NCBI GenBank assembly: GCA_022457155.1
Contig: JAJGOT010000071.1
Span: forward strand, 1,534,501 to 1,598,500
Reading direction: 5' to 3'
DNA: 64,000 nt
From: Cladopsammia gracilis
Lineage: Eukaryota; Cnidaria; Anthozoa; Scleractinia; Dendrophylliidae
This document shows, in pieces, positions 52,940 through 64,000 of this stretch. A program made the position numbers and the translations under genes. How positions within the stretch are numbered: the stretch's first letter is position 1; each line of letters opens with the position of its first letter. The notes beneath the pieces were generated by a model, which was not told the DNA's origin, ran no database searches, and worked only from the letters and a program-made list of their open reading frames with translations.

Positions 52940-55019
52940 GAAAACATATAAAGGAAAAAGGAACAAGGATTGGAGTGAACTTCTTGATTTCTCCCTTCAG
53001 TCACCATTTTTTTCTATCTCCGGTCATATGCAGACATCCTCAAAACACATTTTTTTGAGGGAAAGGCAATTCTAAAATTAAAACTAAATGGGAAAGGGTT
53101 GACTCAAGGGTATAGCACATATGGAGGCTTTGGGTAATCCTCATTAGGAAAAAAGATGGCGACTGATACATTTACCCGTAATTCTTAGCGCACAAAAACC
53201 TTAACAATGTTCATAAAAATGTAAAGAAAAGTTATAAAATCTTCAAACCTGGTCTACACATTGTCCTTAGTACTGGAACAAATATTGTAAAAATTTGGCT
53301 GTGTTAGGTGTTATTGTGGTAAAATGAACAGCCACCATCTTTTTTCCTACGGTGGATTGGCTCCTGTCCATGGCCAGAAACATGCATTTCTTCATTTCTT
53401 ATTTTATTGATTTCCAGCAATCCTTTTTAACAACTGTTTGATTTCAGTACACTGGCAAGACAAGGCAAGATTGTATCCAAGCAGGTGTGATGGACTCAAA
53501 AGTTGAGAGTTCACATTGTCATATTCATAATTTTTAAAACTGTGCATAATGTTGGGCGGTACATAAACAATCAAGGTTTCATACATACATATAAGCGTCA
53601 ATTCCTAAGAGACTGACATAATTTTATCTGTAATTTTTTTGTTTTGAGTTGTATAATAAGATATCCACTGTGCTTTACATAACCTCCCAGATATTACTTG
53701 TCTGCTTTTTCTGCCAAATTTCAAGCACCAGTGGTTAGCTGATCTGACTTCTGATTTGAAGTCGGTGGTTTGACCCCTGGTGTCTGTGTTTATATTCTTT
53801 ACTTAGACAACAAATGTTACCACCCGTTGTTTCTCTCCGCTCTTGTGTGGGTACCAACAACAAAATGCTAGGTGTATTAAAACTCTGTGATGGTCTATCT
53901 GTCCAGAAAGGGGAGTTTGCAATAATTTTAGTACCTTCATGCTACTGAAAACACCAGCTATCCTGTTGATCATAATTTCCTTAAATTCTGTTTTTTTTTT
54001 AAATTTTTGAGTCAGGAATATAATATAATATTATTCTAAGAATAGTAGTAATGATTAATATGACTAATATGATGCCAACCATATTTAATGTGTACAGGAG
54101 TTCAGCTTGGCATAATGAATGCGATATGCCCTCGTTTGGCAGGTTTCTGTTCTTTCGGACAGATCATTGAGTGATGCCTCTGCTCTACCATTAAAATAGA
54201 CCCCTATGGGTTTTCCTTGCTCCATCATTTCATGGTAGCAACCCTTCATTTCCTGCAAAATTACACAGTGAATTTACCTACAAGATTTGAACTAAAGAAT
54301 GCTTTTAAACAATATATAAAGTGATGGAAAATTCAGATAACTTTGTTAGAACAAAACATTCATTAGAAGCTTACACTGAGATATTTGAGAAGCCATCAAC
54401 CATAGCTGTCATGATAGCCACTTTTTTCCCCTTGCTTGTCAGTCACACTGACTGTTGGGTTCAGCCAAGTACCGGTAAGGATCTCAGAAATAAAAAATAT
54501 CAATTCTTAAACGTACAGTGGGAGTACATCACATTATTATGTGATAGATAAAATATGAGCAATGTATTTGTATATGTAGTGGAAACAGATCTAAAAAAGA
54601 TCTGATGAAGCTTTCATATTATTATTCCTAAATTTTGATACAGATATTTCGACATTTTACTAAGTATTCTGTATCACGATTATATTTCAAATTAAATCAA
54701 ACATTCATTTCAGTCTATTTCCCTTGTGAATTAATGATCACTTCATGTGTTAAATTTTGCTTGCAACTTACATGTACATCTCCATTGTTCTTGACTGCAC
54801 TTAAAATGCAGCCAACTTTCTAACTTTTGCAGAGGTGTAAGTTCACTTGCATTGGTCTCCAGCTCTTGTATATAAGACACTTCAGCATGTTTTCAGTGGC
54901 TGTGACTTTCCCAATTGACGTGTCTATATTAGAGTACCAAAAATGAATAGAAAACAGGAATCAATAAGTGCATTGAAATATATAAATACTATGTGTAATT
55001 ATTAGTATGACAATGGGAG
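52940..55019. other. Gene-free stretch with one tRNA-like remnant
   Basis: At about 53728-53780, CAGTGGTTAGCTGATCTGAC and GGTGGTTTGACCCCTGG resemble decayed A and B boxes of a tRNA or SINE head. The rest is AT-rich without recognisable content. Confidence 0.4.
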
Positions 55020-55670
55020 TTACAGGTAGCATTGGTCAGATGCTTTAACCACTGAGCTACGAGAGACTCGTGGTGAGCTGGACCACATACTAGGTTCATG
55101 TATGACATGCGTCCTGTGTACTGCTAGGATCAGCAATGTCAAAAGCATCATGTGTGGTGATAAATAAAGAAAGATGTTAAATGTTAAGCTCGGTAAAGAA
55201 ATGAGGATGTAATGTTCATCAAGCCACGAGTGTGGGACAAAGAAAAAAAATGAGTCCGCAACAGGATTCGAACCATACGCAGGATGCATGTTATACATGA
55301 ACCTAGTATGTGGCCTAGCTCGCCACGAGTCTCTCTTGGCTGAGTGGTTAGAGCATCCGACTGGTGTGCTGAAGGTCATTGCTTCGAATACTGTCGGGGA
55401 CTCGAATTTTTTTCTTTGTCCCACGCTCGTGACAAATAAACATATAACATCTTTCTCATTTCTTTACCGAGCTTTATTTATCACCACACATGATGCGGGA
55501 CACATGTCATACAGGAACCTAGTATGTGGCCTAGCTCACCACGAGTCTCTCATAGCTCAGCGGTTAGAGCATCTGACCGATGTATGGAAAGTCATAGGAC
55601 TCAGATTCTTTTCTTTGTCCTACGCTCGTGACATGATGAACATTACCTCGTCATTTCTTTACCGAGCTTA
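55020..55670. mobile_element. Compound tRNA-like SINE cluster, inverted arrangement
   Basis: The head GCCACGAGTCTCTCTTGGCT with A box TTGGCTGAGTGGTTAGAGC occurs at about 55320-55400 and a second head at 55535-55600 on the plus strand. The complementary head (GTAGCTCAGTGGTTAAAGC) is at 55021-55072 and a good B box (GGTTCGAATCC) at 55262-55272, both on the minus strand. All share the body TTTCTTTGTCCCACGCTCGTGA and CATTTCTTTACCGAGCTT. The two orientations meet at the palindrome near 55285-55310 (ATGTTATACATGAACC). Confidence 0.75.
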
Positions 55671-55875
55671 ACATTTACCATCTTTCTTTATTTGTCTAAA
55701 ATGTTGTTTGCAACATAAAAACTTAGTCTTTTTTAAGTCACGTTCTTGAATGGTTTAACAGCGAACATGCCACCTCCTATTTACTCTCCACTGAAGAAAA
55801 TTTGACAATGATCAATTAGTGCGTTCTGATGAGACAAAAAAATTAAATTACTGTTTGTTATTTGCAAAATATTAT

Positions 55876-56319
55876 CTATACTGTCGATTTTAAAGCGATG
55901 GAAATACTAGTAAAATTCTGTTGCAGTTGAGTAACATTAATATTGTTGATAGAGGGAATGCCCCCTGTACCTGAAGAATTGTCCTTGGCGGTGATATCGA
56001 TAACAACATCGGATACAGCCCTGTCAACAGGTCCAGTGTGGTCTTGTGAAACCCTTGTCTGTGTGACCACGTTGTTGTCCAGCATAGCGGTGACATTTTC
56101 AGAGAATGCACTCTGGATGGCTTGGGATACTACAGCTGAAATAGTTGTTGTTAGTGCACTTACATCTAATGACACCATGCCTGCACCTGGAGCGGGACAA
56201 GCTGTATCTGCAGGCACCACCTCACTCATCTCTGAAATCGTGGCTTGTTTAGCTCTAGTCATGGGACGATTGGCTTGTGGCGTGCATGCTTTGGCCGCTG
56301 CACGCTTTCTAGGAGGCAT
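55876..56319 (-). CDS. Probable DIRS-like gag N-terminus
   Basis: A 147-codon frame starts MPPRKRAAAKACTPQANRPM TRAK at 56319, with a basic N-terminus followed by a Val/Ala/Thr-rich region (SLDVSALTTTISAVVSQAIQ). This style, a short basic head then a Pro/Ala/Val-rich linker, is the one seen in the gag of the DIRS element at 31.8 kb and in other tyrosine-recombinase retrotransposons. The frame ends at 55876 in non-coding text. No homology is proven; alternatives include an unrelated low-complexity frame. Confidence 0.45.
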   Translation of the reverse strand: MPPRKRAAAKACTPQANRPMTRAKQATISEMSEVVPADTACPAPGAGMVSLDVSALTTTISAVVSQAIQSAFSENVTAMLDNNVVTQTRVSQDHTGPVDRAVSDVVIDITAKDNSSGTGGIPSINNINVTQLQQNFTSISIALKSTV

Positions 56320-57149
56320 TACTTACCGAATAAAAGTTATAAAAATTAAATAAGATAACTTCCGATAAAAAGCTAGACACACACCGAAGTGGCAAACAAT
56401 TGAACATTGTGAAAAACTATGACCCCATAATCATTACAAGGTCAGACATTACAAGGTCATACAAGGAGAGGTAGTTCAAGATGTCCCCCAGCCGTTAAAA
56501 TTGAGAAATCAGTACCTAAAAGTACATGCGACAAATACCGCAGCAGAAATTAACAATAAATGCCAAGTCCAATGAACAATAAATTGCATAGTCACAAAAT
56601 ACCGAGTGCCATGGACATGCCCCCAAAAAAAGGTGATCAAAAGGTTGGTACACTCAAATGGCAAAGTGACAGCACAAAACAAACAATGCCAAAGCCGTGA
56701 AATGCACGACATCAAAATCGTGACCAAACGAAATTTGCACGACCTCAAAATCGTGACCAAACAAGCCTTGATTGCAAGTATATCATCTGTATTAATGAAA
56801 ACACCTTATTCTCCTGCATGAAGGGCATCATTGAATCTCAAGAATCCAGCTGTCATATTCCTCTGAAATCTCACTTGGTCCAATGTAATTGAAGCGAATA
56901 ACATCTCTCACAATGCTATGAAAGGTATTACATTAAAAAAAAAAAACATTATTAGGCTCAAAGATTCCCAGATACTCTCAATGGTTTTGCTTAGTAAGTT
57001 TTCATAGTTATGAATTTCTAATATAATTCGGTAAGTAGCTGTTAATTGTTTATTCCACTGAATTAATACAGCTTGCTATGAATTTCAAAGCTGGTGTTCA
57101 ACATACCGTGCTATCTCAAGAGAATTACACGAAATCAATGCAGCAGCAC

Positions 57150-57195
<46 letters not shown>

Positions 57196-58239
57196 GTATA
57201 AAAAGAACAAGATGTTTATTGACAATTATATTAATATTATAATATTATAATAATAATAATAGTAATAATAATAATAATAATAGTTTCTTTTATCAGGGAG
57301 CCCACTCACAATTGTGATTTTCAGTGAGGCCCCCACAGTAAAATAATAAAATTTTAAAAGGAGCACTCATGCCTTCTTTGTTGGATCCTGACATTAACCT
57401 GCCCTGTACTTACAAAAAGAATTCTGCAAATTGTTTATTGATGTCATGATCAGTTATAAAACGTGTCATTTTTTGTTCAAAACCATAGTTAAAACAGAAT
57501 AAACAATTAAAAAACATGTCTGTTTTAACCATATCAGAACGTCGAAGAATGCAAATTATTGTTTTGTTTGCCTGTTTTAACAAGATTATTTGATCAACGC
57601 TCATCTGCATTAAGTATTAGTATTTTGTAGTGTGGTTTATCTTTGCGTAAATCATGTTGGCACTCACCATGGTTTCATCTGGGTAAAACCGTTCATTAAA
57701 CTCATCGCTCGAGATGACCTGCTGTGCAGTGGGAGGATATGCAGCAGGTAGACACTAGTTGCCAAAGGAAACCATAGCAACCTTTACACTGCTCCCCACC
57801 CAGGCACCTGTCACACTGAGATGCTCAGTAGAAAAAACACACCTTTATACTTACCCATGCCCATACTTACCAAGAGGGAAGGAAGGGCTGGGTGCAGCAG
57901 ACGAACAAGCGAAGATGTGAGCAGGCAGGCAAGGCAACCCCTGCAATATCCAAAGGGCACCCACTCAAGTTTAACTTCACCTTCATTATACTTTAGCCAC
58001 AATTAAACTCATCACTCGAGATGAGCTTGGGATTAGGTGCTGCGCAGTAGGGGGGATATGCAGAGGAAACCATGGCACTGCCCCCCACCCAACCCTGGCT
58101 CCAAGGTGGTAGGAGAACAGAGGGGCCCGTGGCAAGGGGGAACATGGGCCTCCAACACCCAAAACCCACCCAAGCACCTACACTCCCAAGCCATAATAAG
58201 CAATAAATAGGTAATAAATACCCACTGAACGACGGATGG
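56320..58239. other. Gene-free stretch with microsatellites and a duplicated motif
   Basis: It includes a two-copy ~37-bp repeat near 56700-56763 (GCACGAC-TCAAAATCGTGACCAAAC), the (AAT)n tract at 57150-57290, and a duplicated segment (CATTAAACTCATC-CTCGAGATGA with GGGATATGCAG) at 57693-57746 and 58004-58062. The last may be a piece of the split terminal repeats of the neighbouring DIRS-like element. Confidence 0.45.
57151..57283 (+). repeat. (AAT)n microsatellite, interrupted
   Basis: About 15 AAT units at 57151-57195, then after about 40 bp a second imperfect run to 57283 that includes AGTAATAATAAT. Confidence 0.95.
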
Positions 58240-59600
58240 GGTTGCTACTTGGAGACCAGGCGAGCTGACATGTGAGAGTGTATATAGAGCTAAAAAGCGT
58301 TACTGCTCCATTGGCCCAAGGTCTGGAACGCCATTACTTGCAGCCACTGGAAGCTATGGCTAGAGAAGTTCCCATTTACACCCGCAGCGGAAAGTATTTC
58401 TCGAAGCCATGATGTTAACAAGGAGCGAATCAAGGGTTGGTCAGATTGTAGTAAGAACAATGGGCCTGGAGTGCTGCTACAATGAGCAAGATAAGTCATC
58501 ACAGACTGGACTGCACCCAGAGGAGGAGAACCTAAACCAATGTGAATGAAGCACCCTTCATGAAATGGGTCAGTCTTAGAAGCTTTAATCTTTACCCGCA
58601 TTCAAGTGCATGATTCAGATGCATTATCCACCGCAATGTCATTAGGTTCCAAGTGCCACGAGGAGCAGAAGCTAGCCAACAAGGGAACTGTTACTGCTGA
58701 CCAAAGAAAAGCAAAGTACTCTCGCATGCATGTTGCCCAGAACATAAAGTGATCATCTTGGACTGTGTCCAAGGACTGGAAGATGAGCCATATTATGTTG
58801 TAAGTTATAGGTAGCTGCTGCCGTTTGAGGAGCCCTGGGCACATTTAATCCCGCATACCACTGCAGACGAAGGTATCCTAGCAGGGTGTCTGGAAAACCA
58901 CAGTCAATGTGCAAAGATCTTATTGCTGAGAATTAAATTTTACTTGTAGGATGATGAACCAAGTCTGCTAAGAAGGTTGCGAACAGACAAAATCCATTCC
59001 TCTGCAGGGCATGGTGACCCATTCAAATGCACTCTAACAGACTGAGTGCAAAAGACTAGAAATATTTTCTGATCTGAAGTGTAAACATGGCGGGTGGAGG
59101 AGTCTAAGCCCTCCACAAGAAATGCTCGGCAGTGCTTCTCTAGTGGGGAGACGTCAATTCTGTCAGCACCTCCTGGGGGATTGTCATCAGATTTGGGAGG
59201 GCAGCAGGGTCCAACCGCTTGAATGCCAGCCAATGAAAACGGGAAAGGGCATCAGCAACCTCGTTATGGATACCTGGGATGTGCTGGGGTGAGAATGAAA
59301 AATTAAGGTGGACAGCAGACATCAGAAGGCAATGTAACAATCGCATAATGCTGGGGATCTTGGAGGTTCTGGCATTCAAGATGAAGACCACTGCTTCGTT
59401 GTCAGAACAGAAGAGGGCATGTTTCCTGGACCATTGATATCCCCATAGACGAGTAGTGATGACGATGGGGAAGAACTGCTAGTATGCATCCCACACCCCA
59501 CCGAACCTTTTGCGATTGAAGTACGCAACAAAGGCAATCGAACCATCTGCATCCGAAGTCACCTCCAGATTGGGAACCATCGATTTCCCAGGGACAAGCC
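58240..59600 (-). pseudogene. DIRS-like RNase H and tyrosine recombinase, broken
   Basis: Reading leftwards: VPNLEVTSDADGSIAFVAYF and ALFCSDNEAVVFILNARTSK, then HIPGIHNEVADALSRFHWLA (RNase H end), LDSSTRHVYTSDQKIFLVFC (recombinase N-terminal domain), RQQLPITYNIIWLIFQSL, then KIKASKTDPFHEGCFIHIGL and SSHSFQWLQV...LGQWSSNAF. The HSFR-type motif is damaged (an indel leaves HSFQ), LGRW reads LGQW, and a TAG at 58290-58292 precedes LYIHS with the catalytic Tyr; CAG would read through. The upstream reverse transcriptase is missing. Gag-like sequence lies downstream, not upstream, so two copies may be involved. Confidence 0.75.
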
Positions 59601-60220
59601 TCATCAGTTCTCTGTCAGAAGTAGTTCATTGATTTACAAGAAAACTGAACGGAAGCATTTCATTTGTTCCGGTGGTCCCCTTATTTTGTTGAAGCTGTAA
59701 AATCTGTTGTTCATGTTTGTTCTGTGGTGGCTAAAAATAAATATTATGAGATTTGAAGAGTTGCTCATACTCGCAATGTTTGCCTTCTTAAATCATTTAA
59801 ATGAAAGCCACAACACACTTCCACTTCGGTGATGACTGGTATTTCACTGGTATTTAATTTGGGTAGAACGTTATTCATTCAGTGTCAAACCACTGTAAGC
59901 AGTAGTCATGGGCGACTTGTGCTGTTGCCATTCTTGAGGTCCAGATCGTTGTGAAACCTGTGGCAGTTAGTCTCTGCAGCACAGGTATTCACTTGCTTGC
60001 TCGTGGTGTTACACACTACAAGAAAAATAAATAATTTCTTCAATAAGTAATATTAAGATAAAATTGGGATAATTTTTCAAGTTTATCGCTTGTGTCTTGC
60101 TAAGACACTGATTATGGTTTATTTTCTCTTCTACAATTCACTTAAGATCTTCCTTTTAGTACGGTGGCCCATAAGGGTCACCGCTTTCTGGAATAAATTT
60201 TGCAAAGATTTAAAACAAAA
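59601..60220. other. Gene-free stretch
   Basis: No coding sequence is supported. A short inverted motif (ACGGTGGCCCATAAGGGTCACCG, split at 60160-60183) recurs loosely near 62998-63020. Confidence 0.45.
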
Positions 60221-60425
60221 GCACTGCAAATAAAATAAATCCGCATACTGCAAACAAAATAAATCTGCACGCTGCAAACAAAATAAATCTGCATGCTGCA
60301 AACAAAATAAATCTTGAAACAAAATGAATTCGCACGCTGCAAACAAAATAAATATTCACGCTGCAAACAAAATAAATTCGCACGCTGCAAACAAAATAAA
60401 TCTGCACGCTGCAAACAAAATAAAA
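60221..60425. repeat. 24-bp minisatellite, about 9 copies
   Basis: The unit CTGCAAACAAAATAAATCTG followed by CACG repeats from about 60221 to 60425, with one shortened copy near 60310. As 24 is divisible by 3, the minus strand shows a spurious octapeptide repeat (FCLQRADL). The array ends about 50 bp upstream of the start codon of the HECT-like gene. Confidence 0.9.
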
Positions 60426-60474
60426 AGTTCTGCGTGCGCAGATAGATATGAAGTCTCATGCTTTGGCAACCAAC

Positions 60475-61394
60475 ATGGCGTCGTTCCTGAAGAAGGAAAT
60501 TCAATCAGCAGTAAAAGACGAAATTTCCCGTGTTCTTAGTTCAACAGCAACTAGTGCAATTTGTAATTCCACTTCTACATTTACTGGGAACAGTCACAAT
60601 TCTGCTTCAGCTTCGAGCTCTCCTGAAGATAACTCAGAATGTACGTTGTCGTTTGCAGAATTCTATGCTCTTCATGAGGAAGAGCGTCAGGAATGATTTA
60701 AGCCTCCAAAAAAGAAAAAGAAGAAAAACCCAACTAGCAAGTCGACGATTCCTACAACGAAGGTCGTAGATGTAGAAGTGAAGGTTGGCATTGCGTTTCA
60801 GACCGATGGTGTTTTCAAGGTTCGACGGGGCAAGACGCACTCCGTGACAGTTAAATCTGCCGCCGACAAGGAAGAGATCATCCGAAAGGCTATAGCAAAA
60901 CACTCAAGCTTTGACCAGAGTTTTGATGGGAACAATTCCTACAGCTTGCTCTTCCCCGATTTCAGCGAAGTTAAGTTCGTTCCTGGGACGAAGGAACCAT
61001 TTGTGTTGTCTTCATATAATAAAGCTTTAGGGAAAGATTACAAGCGCATTTCGCTTTTCCTGATCCCAGTTGAAGAGTTTGTAGATGGGTGCGATGATGA
61101 TACCGAGCATCCGTTTGTTTGGCAAAAGACAAAAAAAATTCCTTCTTTCTTAGTTCTTAGTCAAAAATACTCTTTGTTGAGCTACATACTTCTTCTTTTC
61201 TTTTCTTTTCTTTTCTTTTTAGAATAATACATTTTATATTTCATGCTGTCCTCATAATTCGTATGATTATTCTATATTGTCAGGAAACCTATAGTGCATA
61301 AGCCCCCGGCTTCTATATAGGCTTCCTTGTCACTACCACATTAAACATTTTGTAGTCTATCGTCTTTAAGTTATTATAAATTTCTAGTGTGTTG

Positions 61395-61426
<32 letters not shown>

Positions 61427-62206
61427 CATATATATTTTTTAATGTGGTTAATGGAAAAATGGAAAAGTTCCAGGTGAATGTGAGTTCCTGGCCCAGCTTG
61501 AGGACATTTCATCTTGCTGTGATGAGGCATCATTTCTCAATGCTGTTCAATCCTTTCCCGAACGATTTGATATGGGCTTCACAAAAGCAACTGTGAGATT
61601 AGAGGACAAGAATGATCTTTTGAATGCATGTGTCAAACATATAGTGTTGTATAGTGTTGCCGAGGAAATCTATAGCTTCAGGAAAGGGCTAGCTTCTTTT
61701 GGTGTTTCAGAGATGCTGTGCAAATTTCCCAGTGATGGCATAAAGAAGCTAATGCATGTGGACATTTCTGTAGAGGATGTGAAAAGCTATTTTTTTCCCT
61801 TGTTTTTCAACTCCAGGATTTCAACAGCATGAGAAGGAAACAGATATTGTCTACAACTGGCACAGTTTCCTGCGCAGTGCCAGCAAGGGGAAATTGAAAT
61901 GTAATGTTTACCCTTTCCCCGAAACACCTTCCCCTGATACTGGTGAACAGAATGATGCACAGAATTATGCAGTACTCAAAGTTCTTACATTGGGTGATGT
62001 TTGGCAGAGGGTCCCGTTTCTCTAATTTCTCAGGAAATTTGAAGTTTGATCATGACAGTACATTGACTGAAAAAAGAATTAGTGGAAATACATGTTCCCT
62101 TACCATCACAATACCAGTGAACAAGAGGTATACTTGTAACAGTAACGAATTTGCCTTTAATTTCATGGAAGACATTTTTGAGGATTATGGGTTTGGGTCA
62201 CCATAA
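60475..62206 (+). pseudogene. HECT-like (G2E3-related) multi-copy gene, disrupted
   Basis: The start ATG at 60475 has a good Kozak context (AACATGGCG) and reads MASFLKKEIQSAVKDEISRV. A Ser-rich linker ends at TGA (60694-60696), then the same frame resumes FKPPKKKKKKN and EVKVGIAFQTDGVFKVRRGK to about 61130. After an intron with a pyrimidine tract, FDMGFTKATVRLEDKNDLLN and VAEEIYSFRKGLASFGVSEM (61490-61790) follow, then HEKETDIVYNWHSFLRS (61828-61875) and a HECT-like C-lobe ending NTCSLTITIPVNKRYTC and FMEDIFEDYGFGSP (stop 62204). As I recall, this is a coral-expanded family related to G2E3 ubiquitin ligases. No catalytic Cys is confidently placed. One stop and two or three frame breaks disable it. 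Confidence 0.6.
61130..61470 (+). other. Intron-like spacer of the HECT-like gene with microsatellite
   Basis: Between the first and second coding blocks, with TTTTCTTTTC runs (61196-61220) and an (ATT)n plus (TA)n tract at 61396-61435. Exact splice sites are not resolved. Confidence 0.4.
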
Positions 62207-63162
62207 ACATGGTTATCAATATGTTCTGCTTATACATGTATGTTTCAGTTGAGAAAAATTCTCAATTTACAATATAGCTTCAGAGATTACGTAGTTTGGT
62301 TTTAGTTCAACTTGGCCAAGAAATGAGCATGTGGACTATCTGTTTTTAAAATGTTAAAATGTTGTATTGTTTTTTTTTAGATTTCCTTTTCTGCACATTT
62401 TGAGTTTGCACCCTTGTCAGAAAACAGAAAAACAAATCAGTGGAAACAGAAGTAATGTTTTTTACCATTACCGATGAATAAATGAGGGTTACTTTTAGTT
62501 ATTTTTTACAACTAACTACTACTGATAAGTAGTTTTCTAATCCAGTTTTGACGATAATGGGAACCTTTTCAGTCTGTCATGTTGAAGTTAATGTATTGGG
62601 TTTCTTTTCCCGTGTCCAAACACTTAGCAATATTAATCCTCATCTGACGCAATAACGATGTCAAGGCACGACTAATATTGGGGAGTGGTGTGGTTGAATG
62701 TAAAAAAAAAATGATCTAATAAAAAGATATGTTGGCGTTTTAACTCGAATTTTAATATGGCTTTGAATGTTGAATGACCATACATGTGCATGTATAAAGT
62801 ACTTGTAAGCTGGCCCCAATACAATAATTTATTCTGAGCAAGCCCACTAGGGAGTCTGCATGGAAATAACATCATCATCATCAAATCAAAGGCCTTCCGT
62901 CTTCCCGCTAGTTGAAGAAATAGAGTCAGAACTAAAAGTATTTTGGAAAATTTGTCTGGTTAGTATCTCGTATAAACTGTCCTTGGTGTGCTCAATACGG
63001 TGGTCCATAAGGGAGACCGTAGCTCAAGTCCATCCCCCTTCCCACTCCCCCACCCTTAAATCAACCTACTGGCAAATATTAGTGGCCAGAGCCTAAATTT
63101 ACCATAGAAGACTTCAAGCATTGTTTAGCAAATGAAAATTCAAGACATTAAAACAAAACGCT
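62207..63162. other. Gene-free stretch
   Basis: AT-rich 3' flank of the HECT-like gene with a possible AATAAA at about 62475 (ATGAATAAATGAG). No other gene or repeat is supported. Confidence 0.45.
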
Positions 63163-63166
63163 TTAA

Positions 63167-63885
63167 GGTTACAGTGTACCTTCGGGGGTGTCTCCAGTAT
63201 AACAGCTTTAGCGTCTTAAGATTACACTTAATATACCTAAACTCAGATATCAAATTAAAGCTTATAGAGCTGGCTATCTAAATATGGAAACCATTTGGTA
63301 ATAAAATGAATTGTCGAATTTTTTACGACGTCTAAATTCGAACGTCCATTTCAGCTTTAAAACGCTATAACTCAAAGCGATTATTGTATTTTGCTAATTT
63401 GATTTGTTCTCGGGTTTCCGGACACGAAGCGCTAAAAAAACGTGTCGGCGATTTCCCATATTCAATTGCAGTGAAAAGTTACAGAATATTTTCGAAAAAG
63501 GGAGAAAAAAAATTGGAATGATTGCACGGAAATGGCTCTTGACGAAAAAGTTTTCGGAAATACGAAATTCGCCGACACGTTTTTGTTGATTATATGTTAG
63601 CCTAGCTTCTGTCCAAATTTGAGGAAAATCGAACAAATTCCCTTTGAGTTGTAGCTCTTTAAAGTGTCCCCAACAAGCGAAAAATTAACTTTGAGAAAAC
63701 AGCGCTTAAAAAAACATATCGCCTCATAAACAAACTCCGCCCACAAATGTTATACCGTCATTTCTCCGTCAATTTTCACTATTTTTCGATAATTTTTTTT
63801 TGGATGAAAGTTCATTCTGTAAACTTTATTTTGACGCCAAAAAAAAATTTTCGATAAATTTTCGATCTGAAGGTACACTGTAACC
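63167..63885. mobile_element. Complete TTAA-type MITE (719 bp)
   Basis: The left end GGTTACAGTGTACCTTCG at 63167 and the right end GAAGGTACACTGTAACC ending 63885 form TIRs. TTAA flanks both (63163-63166 and 63886-63889). A TTAA target points to piggyBac- or Kolobok-type mobilisation in trans. No transposase is encoded. A second internal inverted pair around the word CGTGTCGGCGA (63439 and its complement near 63570) makes a nested foldback. Confidence 0.9.
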
Positions 63886-64000
63886 TTAAAATACTTGTCT
63901 CTGAATCTTGCTTAGCCCTTTGCAAACCGAGCAACGTTCTGAAAGAGATTGCCTGCCTCAGAAATAGAGGTGGGGTGTGAAAAAACATTTTTCCATCACG

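Noticed and set aside
60131..60504. Minus-strand frames rich in FCLQRADL
   Set aside because: Shadow of the 24-bp minisatellite.

Overview
The window looks like transposon-dense intergenic DNA from an animal, most likely an anthozoan cnidarian and plausibly a stony coral. This is inferred from the AT-rich, intron-bearing sequence, a tRNA-derived SINE of a type I associate with corals, and repeated-gene families (HECT-like, RecQ-like and DIRS proteins) that I recall as expanded in corals. I see no intact conserved single-copy host gene. Nearly every recognisable coding stretch is a mobile-element protein or a broken member of a multi-copy family.

Region by region. 1-4.1 kb is a terminal-inverted-repeat (TIR) element with ~325 bp arms carrying exon fragments. 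4.47-4.70 kb is a compact hAT-type MITE with an 8-bp target-site duplication (TSD), followed by low-complexity and duplicated DNA to 7 kb and a decayed chromodomain-type gene at 7.1-8.2 kb. The centrepiece is 9.6-24.9 kb: one large DNA transposon (call it A) apparently invaded by a second, related one (B, 11.1-19.0 kb, ~0.9 kb TIRs, 3-bp TSD). Each encodes on the minus strand a large protein with N-terminal Cys/His fingers, a central transposase-like core and a C-terminal FEN1/XPG-type nuclease; in B this is followed by a Cys-rich tail. This matches the Academ superfamily (XPG-bearing lineage) as I recall it.

25-31 kb holds two tandem arrays and weak exons. 31.2-33.1 kb is the 5' half of a DIRS-like element (gag, start of reverse transcriptase), cut off beside a TTAA-type MITE. 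33.7-34.5 kb is a broken integrase-like gene. 34.8-42.1 kb is one minus-strand L1/Tx1-like LINE bounded by an 11-12 bp TSD and a poly(A) tail. It contains an inserted TIR transposon (35.45-37.22 kb, 9-bp TSD) that carries a ZAD-like finger gene and a RecQ-like helicase exon, plus a DDE-like multi-copy gene at 37.8-39.96 kb.

44.2 kb is a tRNA-derived SINE. 47.7-49.6 kb is a 96-bp repeat array combined with a duplicated promoter/first-exon module. 52 kb has a Penelope-type GIY-YIG fragment, 55 kb a compound inverted SINE array, and 55.9-59.6 kb DIRS-like gag and RNase H/tyrosine-recombinase fragments. 60.4-62.2 kb is a broken HECT-like multi-exon gene preceded by a 24-bp minisatellite, and 63.2-63.9 kb a complete TTAA MITE whose partial twin lies at 33.1 kb.

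The genes do not form an operon or pathway; the layout is a record of successive insertions. Several coding stops are TGA or TAG where an aligned relative has or suggests CGA or CAG, which would fit decay by cytosine deamination.
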